A stretch of DNA of 64,000 bases from Arbacia lixula. Its lineage: Eukaryota; Echinodermata; Echinoidea; Arbacioida; Arbaciidae. The DNA lies in contig OZ022590.1 of assembly GCA_963669155.1 (NCBI GenBank), forward strand, positions 2,373,399 to 2,437,398. The letters are read 5' to 3'. This document shows positions 13,601 through 23,290 of the stretch, piece after piece. Each line of letters opens with the position of its first letter. Position 1 is the first letter of the stretch. Both the position numbers and the translations under genes were made by a program. The notes under the pieces were generated by a model. That model was not told the origin of the DNA and made no database searches. It saw only the letters and a program-made list of their open reading frames with translations.

Positions 13601-15876
13601 ATCATTTGCATGATGAATGTTGAATGCATATTGTGTTACATAGCAAAGCCATGCCATCACACGTGCAGTAGAACTTTATGTACACAAATGGATCTTTGTA
13701 CGCACGCAAATAACAGAGCACTCTGAACAGGGATTATCTTGTACGGAGAAATGATATTTTAAGTTGGACACACCGGTCTGCCACGTTCTATGTTCTCATC
13801 CAATCAGTACGTAGAAAACTTCGCACGTGATCAGATTTTATCTTCAAATCGGTATTCAGATAACGATTATGTTGGCTTATATCCCCGCAAATTTCGCAAA
13901 TGTGGGCTTATTATTGCCAAACGTTACCAGGACTCTGTGTGTATGCTCTCACTACTTGCATGGGTAAAAGTAACTTTGAGAGCGTATTTCTATAGTACTA
14001 GTAATTCATTTGCAAACATGGCACTCGCGGCTTGCTAATTTAGCTAACCAGCAGCACACAAACATATGTACAACGAACAGGAGTTCAGCTCATGTAATCC
14101 GTTTGATTTTGTTTATTTTATCTTGCTTTTTGTCATATCAATTTGGACACAATATTAATCACAAACTTTCAAATGCAATGTCACATTATGTCATGTATGT
14201 TAATGATGAAATTGCTTGTGTTCCATCAGATACAAGAAACCATTCTGGAGTTCTGATGAGTTCAGAGTCCAGACAGTATGGCAGCCTGCATCGGGACAGG
14301 TTGATGAGGCCGAGGACAGAAAGAAGTTTTACCACATGTTCACATCCATCGAAGCAGACGAAAGGAACATGGACGTCTTGGTTGCCTGGACGTATGGTCA
14401 GGGAGCAAAATACATGGAAACACTCAGTGACCAAGAAATAGGACAGGTATAAACAAAGGTCTTTTATTCAATGATAGATTATTGATTTGTTTTTAAAGTG
14501 CCATTAATTAGATATTAAAATGAGATTAAAATTAAAATGTAAAAATCTCATAACTTTCTTTTCCTTTGACCGATTTTTGTCAAGCCTTCGTGAATGTTTC
14601 TTTCATGTGTCTCCTTTTATTGAAACCAAAATAATTTTAGGGTGAACTATCCCTTTAAGACCACAGCAGCAGTCATTAGTGCCACCTGAAGATGATGAAT
14701 GATGTATGGTTAATTTTTCTATCCCTGTTTCTCTGCCCTTCTCATTCAGCGCTGTGCAAGGATTCTAAGGCAATTTTTAAACGATCCGTCCATCCCAGAC
14801 CCAGATAGTGTCCTCTGTACCCGTTGGCATAGCAACAAGTACCAGCGAGGCGCGTATTTTGCATCCCTTGCCCTTAATTCTACAGGAGTCGAGTTCGACA
14901 TCATGCAGACGCCGGTGTATGGCAACACAAGAAAAGAAGGAGGAAAGGTATTTAGGAACGTTTTAAAAACATTTTCAATTATACTGCTGCAAACAACAAG
15001 TAAAAGCTTTTGTGGAAATAGCAAGAAAATAGTGCTTGCACATATATTGTTTTGGGCAATTCCACAGTTTTGGTTAAAGTCATGTAACATGAGTAATCAA
15101 AGCTTCTTTATCTTATATTCTATTATAGTGTTGCAGAAATTATGTAAATAATTTTTTTAGAAAGCAAACAGTCCACCTTTCCATGACGCGCAATCAAATC
15201 ATCAGCACAGAAACTTCTTTTTCAATCAAATAAAGAAGCTTTGGTTACTTACGTTACATGACTCTAAACAAAACTGTGGAAGGTTTTTTTTTTTCTTCAT
15301 AAAGTCACAGTGATTGTCTGGTATTATTTCCACAATACTGCATGCAAAATAGAAGAAGAATGGGTTCAAATGCACAGGAGTATGATTAGGAAGTAAGCTC
15401 CACAATTATTTGTTGCATTATTTACTTTTTGAGTGAGAGATTCTTTTTCTCATCAGTATGAAGTGTTCTGGAAAGGACAAAATAACAAAATTGTAGAAAG
15501 TTATTGATATGAAGGGGAAGAATGTGGAAAATTAATATGGAAGGAAAAGTGTGAAATAAGACCTACACCTATGTCTTCATTGATTGATATGAAAAAGCTA
15601 TAGGAGCAACTCGCTGGGCAAAGAACGAAGCTGATTGGTGTACTATAATAGTGAAGACCATATCAGCCCTCTGTAGCACCATCTGAAGATAATAAAGATG
15701 ATGATGATGATGTTTTTTTCCCAACCCAGGTGCCAGTCCTGCTGTTTGCCGGTGAGGCGTACCACCGTGCTCACTACTCCACCACTCACGGCGCCATGCT
15801 CTGTGGACGGGACCAAGCTAACGTCCTCTGTGAGTTCATCTCATCACAGAAACCTCAAGCCGACTGTGTAAGGTGA
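7543..15876 (+). CDS. Polyamine oxidase (PAOX/SMOX family), complete, 7 coding exons
   Basis: Joining 7543-7696, 11136-11221, 12039-12158, 12495-13108, 14230-14446, 14750-14947 and 15730-15876 gives 1536 nt in one frame: 511 residues plus TGA, the same length as vertebrate PAOX (from memory). Seen: an N-terminal dinucleotide-binding motif VVIIGAGIAGVSAAAEL, then GGRIQTV, the PAO signature ALELGAYWLHGT, TFF/DPPLP and KIFLKYKKPFW in the middle, and the C-terminal FAD motif LLFAGEAYHRAHYSTTHGA. The start ATG sits in a strong context (ACCATGG) and begins the FAD domain at once, as in the family. Known of the family: FAD-dependent oxidation of spermine, spermidine or their N1-acetyl forms, releasing H2O2 and an aldehyde. 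The protein ends in DCVR, with no C-terminal SKL/PRL-type peroxisome signal, so cytosolic action is likelier. Whether it prefers acetylated substrate cannot be told. All introns are GT-AG; UTR exons were not located. Confidence 0.93.
8255..8440 (-). repeat. Dispersed repeat in oxidase intron 1
   Basis: Reverse-orientation partner of 5067-5240, recognised by TTGCTAATCTCCAATCCT and TGCCTGTTCATCTTAGTACT. Confidence 0.55.
8788..9175. mobile_element. TTAA-flanked MITE, 388 bp
   Basis: Left end TTAAAGGGACACGTCACTGA and right end the near complement (GTGACATGTCCCTTTAA). Inverted similarity extends about 65 bp, through GAGGGCGCTGCAAT at the left and its counterpart near 9118. TTAA at both ends points to a piggyBac-type target. 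Located in oxidase intron 1; the frames inside are chance. Confidence 0.75.
10484..10987. mobile_element. Foldback element built on GTCTTCATTAGC words
   Basis: Begins GGGGCATCTTCATTAGC and ends with the inverted form GGGCTAATGAAGACGCACC. The word (G/A)TCTTCATTAGC occurs three times forward (about 10489, 10574, 10684) and twice inverted (about 10898, 10971). Non-coding, in oxidase intron 1. Confidence 0.65.
11136..11221 (+). CDS. Polyamine oxidase exon 2
   Basis: Acceptor TTCAG^CTTCA, donor CTG^GTATGT. Starts with two bases that complete the split codon of exon 1 and ends in phase 0. Carries the ELGAYWLHGTKGNPVY block typical of animal polyamine oxidases. Confidence 0.93.
12039..12158 (+). 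CDS. Polyamine oxidase exon 3
   Basis: Acceptor GACAG^CTTGCT, donor ACG^GTACGT, exactly 40 codons in phase 0. Encodes an acidic, serine-rich linker ending GQLINHT. This is a variable part of the family, so support is mainly phase and splice sites. Confidence 0.85.
12266..12442 (+). repeat. Three-copy tandem repeat in oxidase intron 3
   Basis: A unit of about 65 bp containing CCCAATCAAATTTTGACGAT and TGAAAGATAAAACAA occurs three times head to tail with few differences. The last copy ends just upstream of the exon 4 acceptor region. Confidence 0.8.
12495..13108 (+). CDS. Polyamine oxidase exon 4 (largest)
   Basis: Acceptor GGCAG^GTGGTG, donor AA^GTAAGT. Codes for the substrate-domain half of the protein, including YTVPGQEGYQAI and VIVTSSVGYLQENVETFF, closely matching the PAOX-type order. 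Ends in phase 2 inside the KIFLK motif. It is more GC-rich than the surrounding introns. Confidence 0.95.
14230..14446 (+). CDS. Polyamine oxidase exon 5
   Basis: Acceptor CATCAG^ATACAAG, donor CAG^GTATAA. Continues the motif begun in exon 4 as KYKKPFWSSDEF, then VLVAWTYGQGA. Phase agrees with both neighbours. Confidence 0.92.
14500..14658 (-). mobile_element. TTAA-type repeat of the AGGGATAGTTCACCCT family
   Basis: Right end reads AGGGTGAACTATCCCTTTAA. The body has TTTGTCAAGCCTTCGTGAAT and GTTTCTTTCATGTGTCTCC. Relatives in this window are at 31436-31700 and 38802-38990. Located in oxidase intron 5, close to exon 6. Confidence 0.65.
14750..14947 (+). CDS. Polyamine oxidase exon 6
   Basis: Acceptor TTCAG^CGCTGT, donor AAG^GTATTT, exactly 66 codons. 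Contains TRWHSNKYQRGAYF, matching the WG(S/T)NP(Y/F)xRGSY region of the family. Confidence 0.92.
15059..15275. mobile_element. Foldback element in oxidase intron 6
   Basis: TCCACAGTTTTGGTTAAAGT...AAAGCTTCTTTAT at the left pairs with its near complement at 15225-15275. Arms are about 65 bp. Non-coding MITE-like unit. Confidence 0.65.
15730..15876 (+). CDS. Polyamine oxidase exon 7 (C-terminus)
   Basis: Acceptor ACCCAG^GTGCCA. Encodes the FAD-contacting LLFAGEAYHRAHYSTTHGA and then about 23 residues to TGA, a normal C-terminal length for the family. The tail is the source of the tandem array that follows, and it contains a donor-like CTCT^GTGAGT inside the coding part. Confidence 0.9.
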   Translation: MPVLLFAGEAYHRAHYSTTHGAMLCGRDQANVLCEFISSQKPQADCVR

Positions 15877-16222
15877 TAAAGTGGAGTTGGTGAAACCTCA
15901 AGCCGACTGTGTAAGGTGATAAAGTGGAGTTGGTGAAACCTCAAGCCGACTGTGTAAGGTGATAGAATGGAGTTGGCGCAAAGTGAGAGATCAAGCCAAT
16001 GTCCTCTGTAAGTTCATCACATCACAGAAACCTTCATCCAACTGTATATTGTGATACAGTGTAGTTGGTAGAAAATAAGAGACCCAGCCAACATCCTCTG
16101 TAAGTTCATCACATCACAGAAACCTCAAGCCAACTGTATATTTTGAAACAGTGTAGTTGGTACAAAGCGAGAGACCAAGCCAATGTCCTCTGTAACTTCA
16201 TCACATCGCAGAAACCTCCATC
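15834..16222 (+). repeat. Tandem array derived from the end of oxidase exon 7
   Basis: The sequence from GTCCTCTGTGAGTTCATC to AAGCCGACTGTGTAAGG (end of the coding exon) recurs downstream. There are two short copies right after the stop (to about 15965), then three longer, more diverged copies near 15990, 16085 and 16178. Most copies contain CTCTGTAAGTTCATCAC. The copies lie in what should be the 3' UTR and have no long shared frame. Confidence 0.85.
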
Positions 16223-18900
16223 CAAATATGCTGTACAGAGAGTCAACTTGCACATTGCAAGACCCAATTATATACTTCTAAAGTGAGTTGTGCATTATAT
16301 TGTAGATTCAAAATCAGTACTATTGAAAAACTATTTTATATCAGAGTATTGTACTTTCAGTGTGGCCCAACTAAAACTTGGTCCAAATCCAGTGAGTGTG
16401 TCGATGGATTTTGAACTCTTCAGCAATCACTTGTTCCAATTTTTCTGTAGTCCAACCAAGATTTCCCTTACCAGAAAACTCCTCTATTGGCCATCTCTCC
16501 ATCAGCCAGAAAGTGACTGTGTTTGGCTGTGATTTTGTGTTTTTACTCTTTTGCCCAAAATGCGACAATTTGTCAAATACGCTATGGGCGACAGGCACAT
16601 CTAAATTCACAACACTATCAACCTTACGTTGTCCATGCAGACTTGTTTAATTTCACACTTTGATTGTTGTATGAACACATCCCCTTGTATGATGTTTCAT
16701 GCATGAAGCAATCAGGTACATCAATAATGTGTGTATGTAGCCATCCTCTATCCTAGACTCAGGGGTGAAATCGTAAATAGAGGAAAGAGGACAATGTTGC
16801 AGCTTTAGCAGTGAAAACATGGAAATATTTATTTGCAAAAGTAGAAATTGACTAGTCATTGTATTGATGTTGTCACAGGTCTAAAGAACACACAGTAGCC
16901 TACGCCCAGAACGGTGTTTGGTATTGGACAGGAGATATTTATACGGGGGTCGTCTGAATAATTAGTCAAACACTGTATATTTATGATTTAAATTTTAAGA
17001 AAATTCATTGCTTCAATTTCATTCAGCTTTGTCAAAGAGAAAAAATCAATATCATGTATCATCAACACAGTATACAACAATAATACAGTATCGAAATTAT
17101 TCTAAAGAAAAGTCATTGTTACAATAAAATTACTCAATTCTAGCAAAGGGATAGTCTTGGGGAAAGGGCATCTTCAGATGGACCGAGAGCGTTGTTTCTA
17201 GTGTCCAGTCAGGCGGGCAGAGAGCTACGTCGTTGCTTTGACGACAATGGAAACTCTTTGCAGTTGTAGGTTAACAGGGAAACATCTGTGTTTGGGGGAA
17301 ATTACACCGATCTTTGAGAGCTCTATAAGTTATTTACTGGTGACAGCAAAATACGTCTGCTCACGATGGTGAATATTCTTGCTCTGATTAGACAGAGGCA
17401 AGTTTTCCTCCAATACAGGCCCAAAAAGTAGAAGTCTTGCTGACGTCAACCCCAAAAAATAAGAAAGTGGGTGACTTATGCACACCAGTGGATAATGCAA
17501 GGCATCTTCTGAGAAAAGGAGATGTTTACATATTCTTATCCACAGAGTACAGAACCTGCCTCTCGTTACCACAGTAACCTCTGTACTTCCGGTAAACTAT
17601 TTAACACTATTACCGTATATATATCTTATTATTTAACATTTTGTTAAACATACATAATAATCAATATGATTCACATACATATAAGACATGCAAAGTATCA
17701 GCATACTCGTACACACATTCAAGTTACTACACACAATATAGTCAACATTGTAAACATGTATAATACATTAGGATCTCCTGCTCATATATTTAATTACATG
17801 TGGTAATTATAACAGAGCATAACAGGTATACATACAAGAACTACATGATGCATCTTCCCATGTATTTTATCCAACATTGGGGCCTTGCCCTTACATCCTT
17901 TAAGCCTATTGACACCCAACATTAACTGAAATGCTTACCTTTATTTCTATTTATTGACCTTTATATACCTTTATTTCTATTTATTGACCTTTATATACCT
18001 TTATTTATATTTATTTTAAAATCTTACCTTTATTTTTATCTATTTCTACATTTGCTAACATGGAGACGGAATGTATCAATATCTTAAATATCTTAAATGT
18101 GTCAATATCTTAAATATTGTTCACACTCCAACTAGAAAAGATCGTAGTAGATGACTCACTTTCATGATTCACACAACATTTTAGTCGTTTCCATCATGTA
18201 AACTCACAATATATGTGATATGCCACATGAACATAACAAAACTTAGTAAAGCAGTGCAGGAAAATTAAGTAGCAGCATAATGCCACTTACCTGCTAGTGG
18301 GAAAGTAATCCTCCAGATCCAAAGTTCGATTCATCAGGTTCCATCAGTCAGTAACCAGTGGTCGGGAAGTTGTCGAGTTTCCCGCCCTCCTGGGGCAGCC
18401 GACGTCACTCGAACATTCTCGACAACCGCCTGGAACCGCCGAACTACCCCGACAGACACTTGCTGCTATATTAGTCGTACAACACATCAACAACAATATT
18501 AAACAACAACATTCATGAAATAAGAAGTGTTTTACACCTACCTTAAATAGAAGAGAGAGGACAATGGGGCATCTTTAGTAGTCAGAGCATGGAATGTTCT
18601 TTCGACCAAAGTTGGTGTAGGCGTGCACTTCCAAGAAAGAAAGTTGTATGGACTCCTACATTAGGTGAAACGGGTAGGATGTATGCATCAATCCCTTCAA
18701 ACACTGCTGCATTGATTTTCCCCCATGTCTGTGAGCACAGACATTCCATTCCATTCCAGCCACGTACTATAAAGCGGCCACCATGCAGGACAGACACCAG
18801 AGAGAGTCCATTTCAGCTATGTACTACATACCGTCCATCACACGAGATAGACACCCATTGGGTCTTCTTATCCTGCAGCCTTCTCTCCTGTAACCCATTC
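16223..18900. other. No gene seen between oxidase and Polinton fossil
   Basis: Mostly AT-rich. Two related 50-bp blocks, 16774-16822 and 18545-18597 (both AAATAGA(A/G)GAxAGAGGACAATG...), bracket the stretch and may be repeat ends. A reverse-strand segment 18290-18400 ends in a good donor (GCAG^GTAAGTGG) and could be a first exon, but no partner exon was found. Tandem TTTATTTCTATTTATTGACC units lie at 17938-18010. A possible oxidase poly(A) signal AATAAA is at 17123. Confidence 0.4.
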
Positions 18901-18911
18901 CCGCTGCACAC

Positions 18912-19118
18912 CTAGGCGCAATACCCCACTACCATCTTCCCATCACGCGTATCTGCCAAGCTGTACGTGTCCCTCCTGATAGGGGCCAGCTCATTCTTCT
19001 CCAGCTGCACGTCCAGGGCACAATACCCTACTACCATCTTCCCATCACGCGTGTCTGCCAAGCTGTACGTGTCCCTCCTGATGAGGGCCAGCCTATTCTT
19101 CTCCAGCTGCAACTGGTT
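18912..19118 (-). repeat. Two-copy tandem duplication in the fossil
   Basis: A unit of about 103 bp (ACCATCTTCCCATCACGCGT, then CCAAGCTGTACGTGTCCCTC) occurs twice, meeting near 19016, with only a few differences. On the - strand it would read RRDTYSLADTRDGKMVVGYC in each copy. Family of the peptide unknown. Confidence 0.8.
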
Positions 19119-19384
19119 GAGGCTACGCTCACCTAGAGTGTGCTGAACATCAAGCCTGTATGAGATGAAAGTCATGCAAGCTCTGCTCTGAATTCCTCTC
19201 TATATCTGTTACGCTCCATGATGAGATCATCTTGCTTCTTTGAAAACCAGCTGAAATGCTGGTTTGCTACATCGCACGTTTGATTTATTCCTGATATGAT
19301 GTTGTCAAGACGGGGCTCAACTTTTGACACATAATTGATTACATAACTTTTACCTGGCTTTGAAAAGATGATATCTTTCATTGT

Positions 19385-20065
19385 CTTCATGTTCTAGTCA
19401 CCTCTAGAATCATGTGATCGCACCTATCGTGGTCATGCATGCGACATCTGAAACACACCGATTGATTGCATGATTTGCAAAACCGATTCCTTTTCTTCGT
19501 GTGGGTGTTTGATGCACTTTCGTTGATATTCACCCAGCTTTTCTGACGCCCACTCGTCCTCTCAATGCGCTCGGCATTAAGTCTGGACGAGATGAAAGTC
19601 ATACAAATCTGATTTCCTTACTGTCACAAAAAGTTTGCCGTGTAAAGTCTTTGATTGATTGCATGATTTGCAAAACCTTTTTCTTTTCTTTTTGTGGACT
19701 TGTGGTGCACTTTCATTGATATTCATCCAGCTTTTCTGACGCCCACTCGTCCTCTCACCTATCGTGGTCATGCATCCGACATCTGAAGCACATTGATTGA
19801 TTGCATGATTTGCAAAACCGATTCCTTTTCTTCGTGTGGGTGTTTGGTGCACTTTCGTTGATATTCATCCAGCTTTTCTGACGCCCACTCGTCCTCTAAA
19901 CGAGATTGGCATCAAGTCAGGACGAGATGAAAGTCATACAAATCTGAACTCCTTACTGTCACAAAAAGTTTGCCGTGTAAAGTCTTTGATTGATTGCATG
20001 ATTTGCAAAACCGATTCCTTTTCTTCTTGTGGGTGTTTGGTGCACTTTTGTTGATATTCATCCCC
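19385..20065 (-). repeat. Fourfold degenerate duplication with Cys-rich peptide
   Basis: A block carrying TTGCATGATTTGCAAAACCG and CTTTCGTTGATATTCATCCA recurs near 19462, 19655, 19797 and 19988, with spacers of unequal length. On the - strand it gives a basic, Cys/His-rich peptide (KKRNRFCKSCNQSVCFRCR). That resembles a small zinc-binding module, but I cannot assign a family. Confidence 0.75.
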
Positions 20066-20084
20066 CTACTGAGTTTCACTTCAG

Positions 20085-21120
20085 TATTCTTTCTTGAAAT
20101 ATTGGTGGCTCTGAAAAGAGCCGTTTGTGGGCGACGTTTGGATCACTCCGAAGGAATGACCCAGGTTTGTACCCCTTCGAAGAGGAGTCGCTCGCCAGAC
20201 GATCTGGCGACTGTCACTTTCCCGTTCTGCCCCATTTGGCAAGTTGTTGCAGCCCGAGGAGGAGGATTACGAATAGGCGGTTCTTGCGGTTGTTGAGGCC
20301 GTAGTGCTGGTATCGGAGGGTCTACCGGTTTAACTTCAGTATTCTTTCTTGAAATATTGGTGGCTCTGAAAAGAGCCGTTTGTGGGCGACGTTTGGATCA
20401 CTCCGAAGGAATGACCCAGGTTTGCACCCCTTCGAAGAGGAGTCGCTCGCCAGACGATCTGACGACTGTCACTTTCCCGTTCTGCCCCATTTGGCAAGTT
20501 GTTGCAGCCCAAGGAGGAGGATTACGAATAGGCGGTTCTTGCGGTTGTTGAGGCCGTAGTGCTGGTATCGGAGGGTCTACCGGTTTCACTTCAGTATTCT
20601 TTCTTGAAATATTGGTGGCTCTGAAAAGAGCCGTTTGTGGGCGACGTTTGGATCACTCCGAAGGAATGACCCAGGTTTGCACCCCTTCGAAGAGGAGTCG
20701 CTCGCCAGACGATCTGGCGACTGTCACTTTCCCGTTCTGCCCCATTTGGCAAGTTGTTGCAGCCCGAGGAGGAGGACGAATAGGCGGTTCTTGCGGTTGT
20801 TGAGGCCGTAGTGCTGGTATCGGAGGGTCTACCGGTTTAACTTCAGTATTCTTTCTTGAAATATTGGTGGCTCTGAAAAGAGCCGTTTGTGGGCGACGTT
20901 TGGATCACTCCGAAGGAATGACCCAGGTTTGCATCCCTTCGAAGAGGAGTCGCTCACCAGACGATCTGGCGACTGTCACTTTCCCGTTCTGCCCCATTTG
21001 GCAAGTTGTTGCAGCCCGAGGAGGAGGATTACGAATAGGCGGTTCTTGCGGTTGTTGAGGCGGTAGTGCTGGTATCGGAGGGTCTACCGGCATTGGCGCA
21101 TCAAGAAGATACCCTTCCAT
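20085..21120 (-). repeat. Four near-identical ~255-bp tandem units (proline-rich region of the fossil)
   Basis: Units begin near 20085, 20335, 20590 and 20843. All share GAAATATTGGTGGCTCTGAA, AAGAGGAGTCGCTC and TTCTTGCGGTTGTTGAGGC, with only a handful of differences. On the - strand each encodes PPQQPQEPPIRNPPP followed by GQNGKVTVARSSGERLLFEG. The rightmost copy lies next to a possible start (MEGYLLDAPMPVDPP, near 21120). Copy identity implies recent amplification. Confidence 0.9.
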
Positions 21121-21230
21121 GGTTGCTGGTTATGAACTGTGCTTTTCACCTACCCATATTTATACCGTTTGAAACGGACCGTCTTGTCTAGCTTGGAGGA
21201 ATGATTGCGCGCAACACCTCCTTATGACCG

Positions 21231-21933
21231 TTAGCGCAGGTTCTTGACTCGTTTCACATCCGTTGTCCATGCAGAAAATTTTTCGGGCCAATTCAAATAC
21301 TTTACGTAATATTCTTTGACGCCGTTGCGCTTCCAGGTCTTCAAAACTTTCTCGATTGGAAAATAGTCATCTTCATTCGCACGAACTTTCTGAAGTTCTT
21401 CCGTGTAGAAGCAAGGGTTCGCCCATGAGGTCTGCGAGTCGATAGACTGGAGGGGAACGTGGCACACGTTGCGCCACTTTGAAGATTTCGTCGGTCCATC
21501 CTGGCAGGTAGCCCTTCTTAAAAGGACGAGCAAGCATGGAAATACGGACATGATCCCCTTCTTGCAATTTATAGCGCATCTTGCTTTTATGCAGACTGCC
21601 GTACAGTGTATTCCAGACCTCCAATTCTCTCTCATCCTTTACTTCAATTGGAGCCATGCCGATGCTTCGATGCTTTCTCCGGTTGTACGAACTCACAAGA
21701 TCCTGCAGGACATTGATGTACCTTCGAGTATTTTTGTCCGTAAGGTAGCGATAAATGCGGATCTTGAGAGAGCGATTATAACTCTCACATATCGATGCTT
21801 TCAACTCGCTTCGTGTACTTTAAAAACTGATGTTATTTTAGTATGCCGGCGTTGTCACGGAGCATATGCCTTTCACATTCGCTACGCCTCTCCACTTCTC
21901 CGTCAGATTGTCCCGTTCAAAACAGGGTTCTAG
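21231..21933 (-). mobile_element. Polinton-type integrase remnant with chromodomain
   Basis: Reverse-strand peptides include YNRRKHRSIGMAPIEV, typical of the end of an rve-type integrase core, then YLPGWTDEIFKV, and a chromodomain-like end (EKVLKTWKRNGVKEYYVKY, then WPEKFSAWTTDV). That order is the signature of Polinton integrases. It is a fossil, partial and broken. Confidence 0.8.
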
Positions 21934-22023
21934 TCCATAAGCGGCTTGTCGAATATTTTCTTCTCGTTCGTGATTTTCATCTTCAAATCCGTCTGCGTAG
22001 CTGAGACAAAAGTGGTCGGTCCT

Positions 22024-22224
22024 TGATGGTAGATCCTCCAGACAGCCTGTGCAATGCGGCGGGGTGTTTACAAGTTCGCACGCTATGAAATACACAAAAA
22101 TTCCAATGGCTCTGATGTGTTCTTGATGGTAGATCCTCCAGACAGCCTGTGCAATGCGGCGGGGTATTTACAAGTTCGCACGCAATGAAATACACAAAAA
22201 GTCCAATGGCTCTGATGTGTTTCC
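22024..22224 (-). repeat. Two-copy 100-bp tandem duplication in the fossil
   Basis: GATGGTAGATCCTCCAGACA through GGCTCTGATGTGTT occurs twice in a row, meeting at about 22124, with about five differences. Confidence 0.85.
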
Positions 22225-22298
22225 CCCGTAGTTCAACATCCTCCATGGCCTTGTCATCTGTACAATTAAAGGGGAATCGAAATCCAAATTATACCAGG

Positions 22299-22920
22299 CT
22301 ATTCCGACAACGTTGTGGGCCTTATTCTTTTCATAGGCGTGACGGGACGGTCGGAAGGGTGAGGCAGGACATTTTCTTTCCTTTTAGTAAAACGAGATTC
22401 CAGTTTTTGACGCGTGCTTTGAAACGCCTCGTCCACCTCTCTGATTTTTGCTTCAATGGTGTTCACTTTCTCGATCAGATCTCGCCACTCGGCCATTCGC
22501 AGGTGTATCCCTTTCTTTGTCGGACGCCACTGCATCAAGCCATCTTCGTATAGTTTTTTAAAATATTCCCTGACGCTGACAAAGACACCAGATCCTAGCG
22601 TCTGAACGACGGCGAAACGGCCCCTGTTGCCCAGGGAGAAAGGATGTTCTTTCCTTTTAGTAAAACGAGATTCCAGTTTTTGACTCGTGCTTTGAAACGC
22701 CTCGTCCACCTCTCTGACTTTTGCGTCAATGGTGTTCACTTTCTCGATCAGATCTCGCCACTCGGCCATTCGCAGGTGTATCCCTTTCTTTGTCGGACGC
22801 CACTGCATCAAGCCATCTTCGTTTAGTTTTTTAAAATATTCCCTGACGCTGACAAAGACACCAGATCCTACCGTCTAAACGCCGGCGAAACGGCCCCTGT
22901 TGCCCAGGGAGAAAGGATGT
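22299..22920 (-). mobile_element. PC4-like domain of the fossil, tandemly duplicated
   Basis: Two head-to-tail units of about 275 bp (meeting near 22648). The - strand reading has GNRGRFAVVQTLGSGVFVSV, then REYFKKLYEDGLMQWRPTKK and GIHLRMAEWRDLIEKVN. This is the layout of the transcriptional coactivator p15/PC4 single-strand DNA-binding fold, followed by a short helical tail (EVDEAFQSTxQKLESRFTKRK). PC4-like proteins occur in some large DNA viruses and related elements (recalled, not checked). Fossil copy. Confidence 0.7.
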
Positions 22921-22969
22921 TCTCCCTGCGGGAAAATAACATCCTCATCCTCAGCGATGATGAGATTCT

Positions 22970-23274
22970 CCTCATGCATCTTTTCTTTCTTCCCCTTCCG
23001 CTCTGTGAAAATGTGCCAAGGCCCGGGCGCAGCAAAGGTTGTCGCGATTTTTGATGCGTAGGAAACAGCGCTTTCCCTTCAGCCATTTTCCAAAGTCAAT
23101 TCTGGGCATGTCTCGATTTCCCTTCCCCGCGGGCATGGAAATGTGGACGAAAGACAGGTCGAAACCCTCAATTTCTGTGAGAAAGCCAGAGTTGGATTGA
23201 AGCACCCCCTCTATCACCAGCATGACCCGTTCGATGGAAAATTGATCGTACCAAAACTGACTTTCTTTGTCCAC
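22970..23274 (-). mobile_element. N-terminal scrap of Polinton-type DNA polymerase B
   Basis: The reverse-strand peptide contains FVHISMPAGKGNRDMPRI, then FLRIKNRDNLCCARALAHF. The phrase (N/H)xDxLCCARA is a familiar feature at the start of Polinton protein-primed polymerases. Only this N-terminal stretch is seen. Confidence 0.6.
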
Positions 23275-23290
23275 CAGCCCTCTTATATAC

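Larger units (their letters stand above)
18905..23290 (-). mobile_element. Polinton/Maverick-type fossil, broken
   Basis: Reading right to left, the recognisable parts are: an N-terminal stretch of a protein-primed DNA polymerase B (about 23274-22970), a PC4-like DNA-binding domain (about 22920-22299), a retroviral-type integrase with C-terminal chromodomain (about 21930-21231), a proline-rich region (21120-20085) and Cys/His-rich pieces (20065-18912). This set is characteristic of Polintons and adintovirus-like elements. It is only part of an element, since capsid, ATPase and protease were not recognised, and it is clearly broken, with at least several breaks. No terminal inverted repeats were found. 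Five separate segments have been tandemly duplicated, some very recently judging by near-identity of the copies. Overall age is moderate. Confidence 0.75.

Noticed and set aside
20101-21058. Four forward ORFs of about 64 codons with near-identical sequence
   Set aside because: They lie opposite the proline-rich region of the fossil and arise only because the unit is tandemly repeated.
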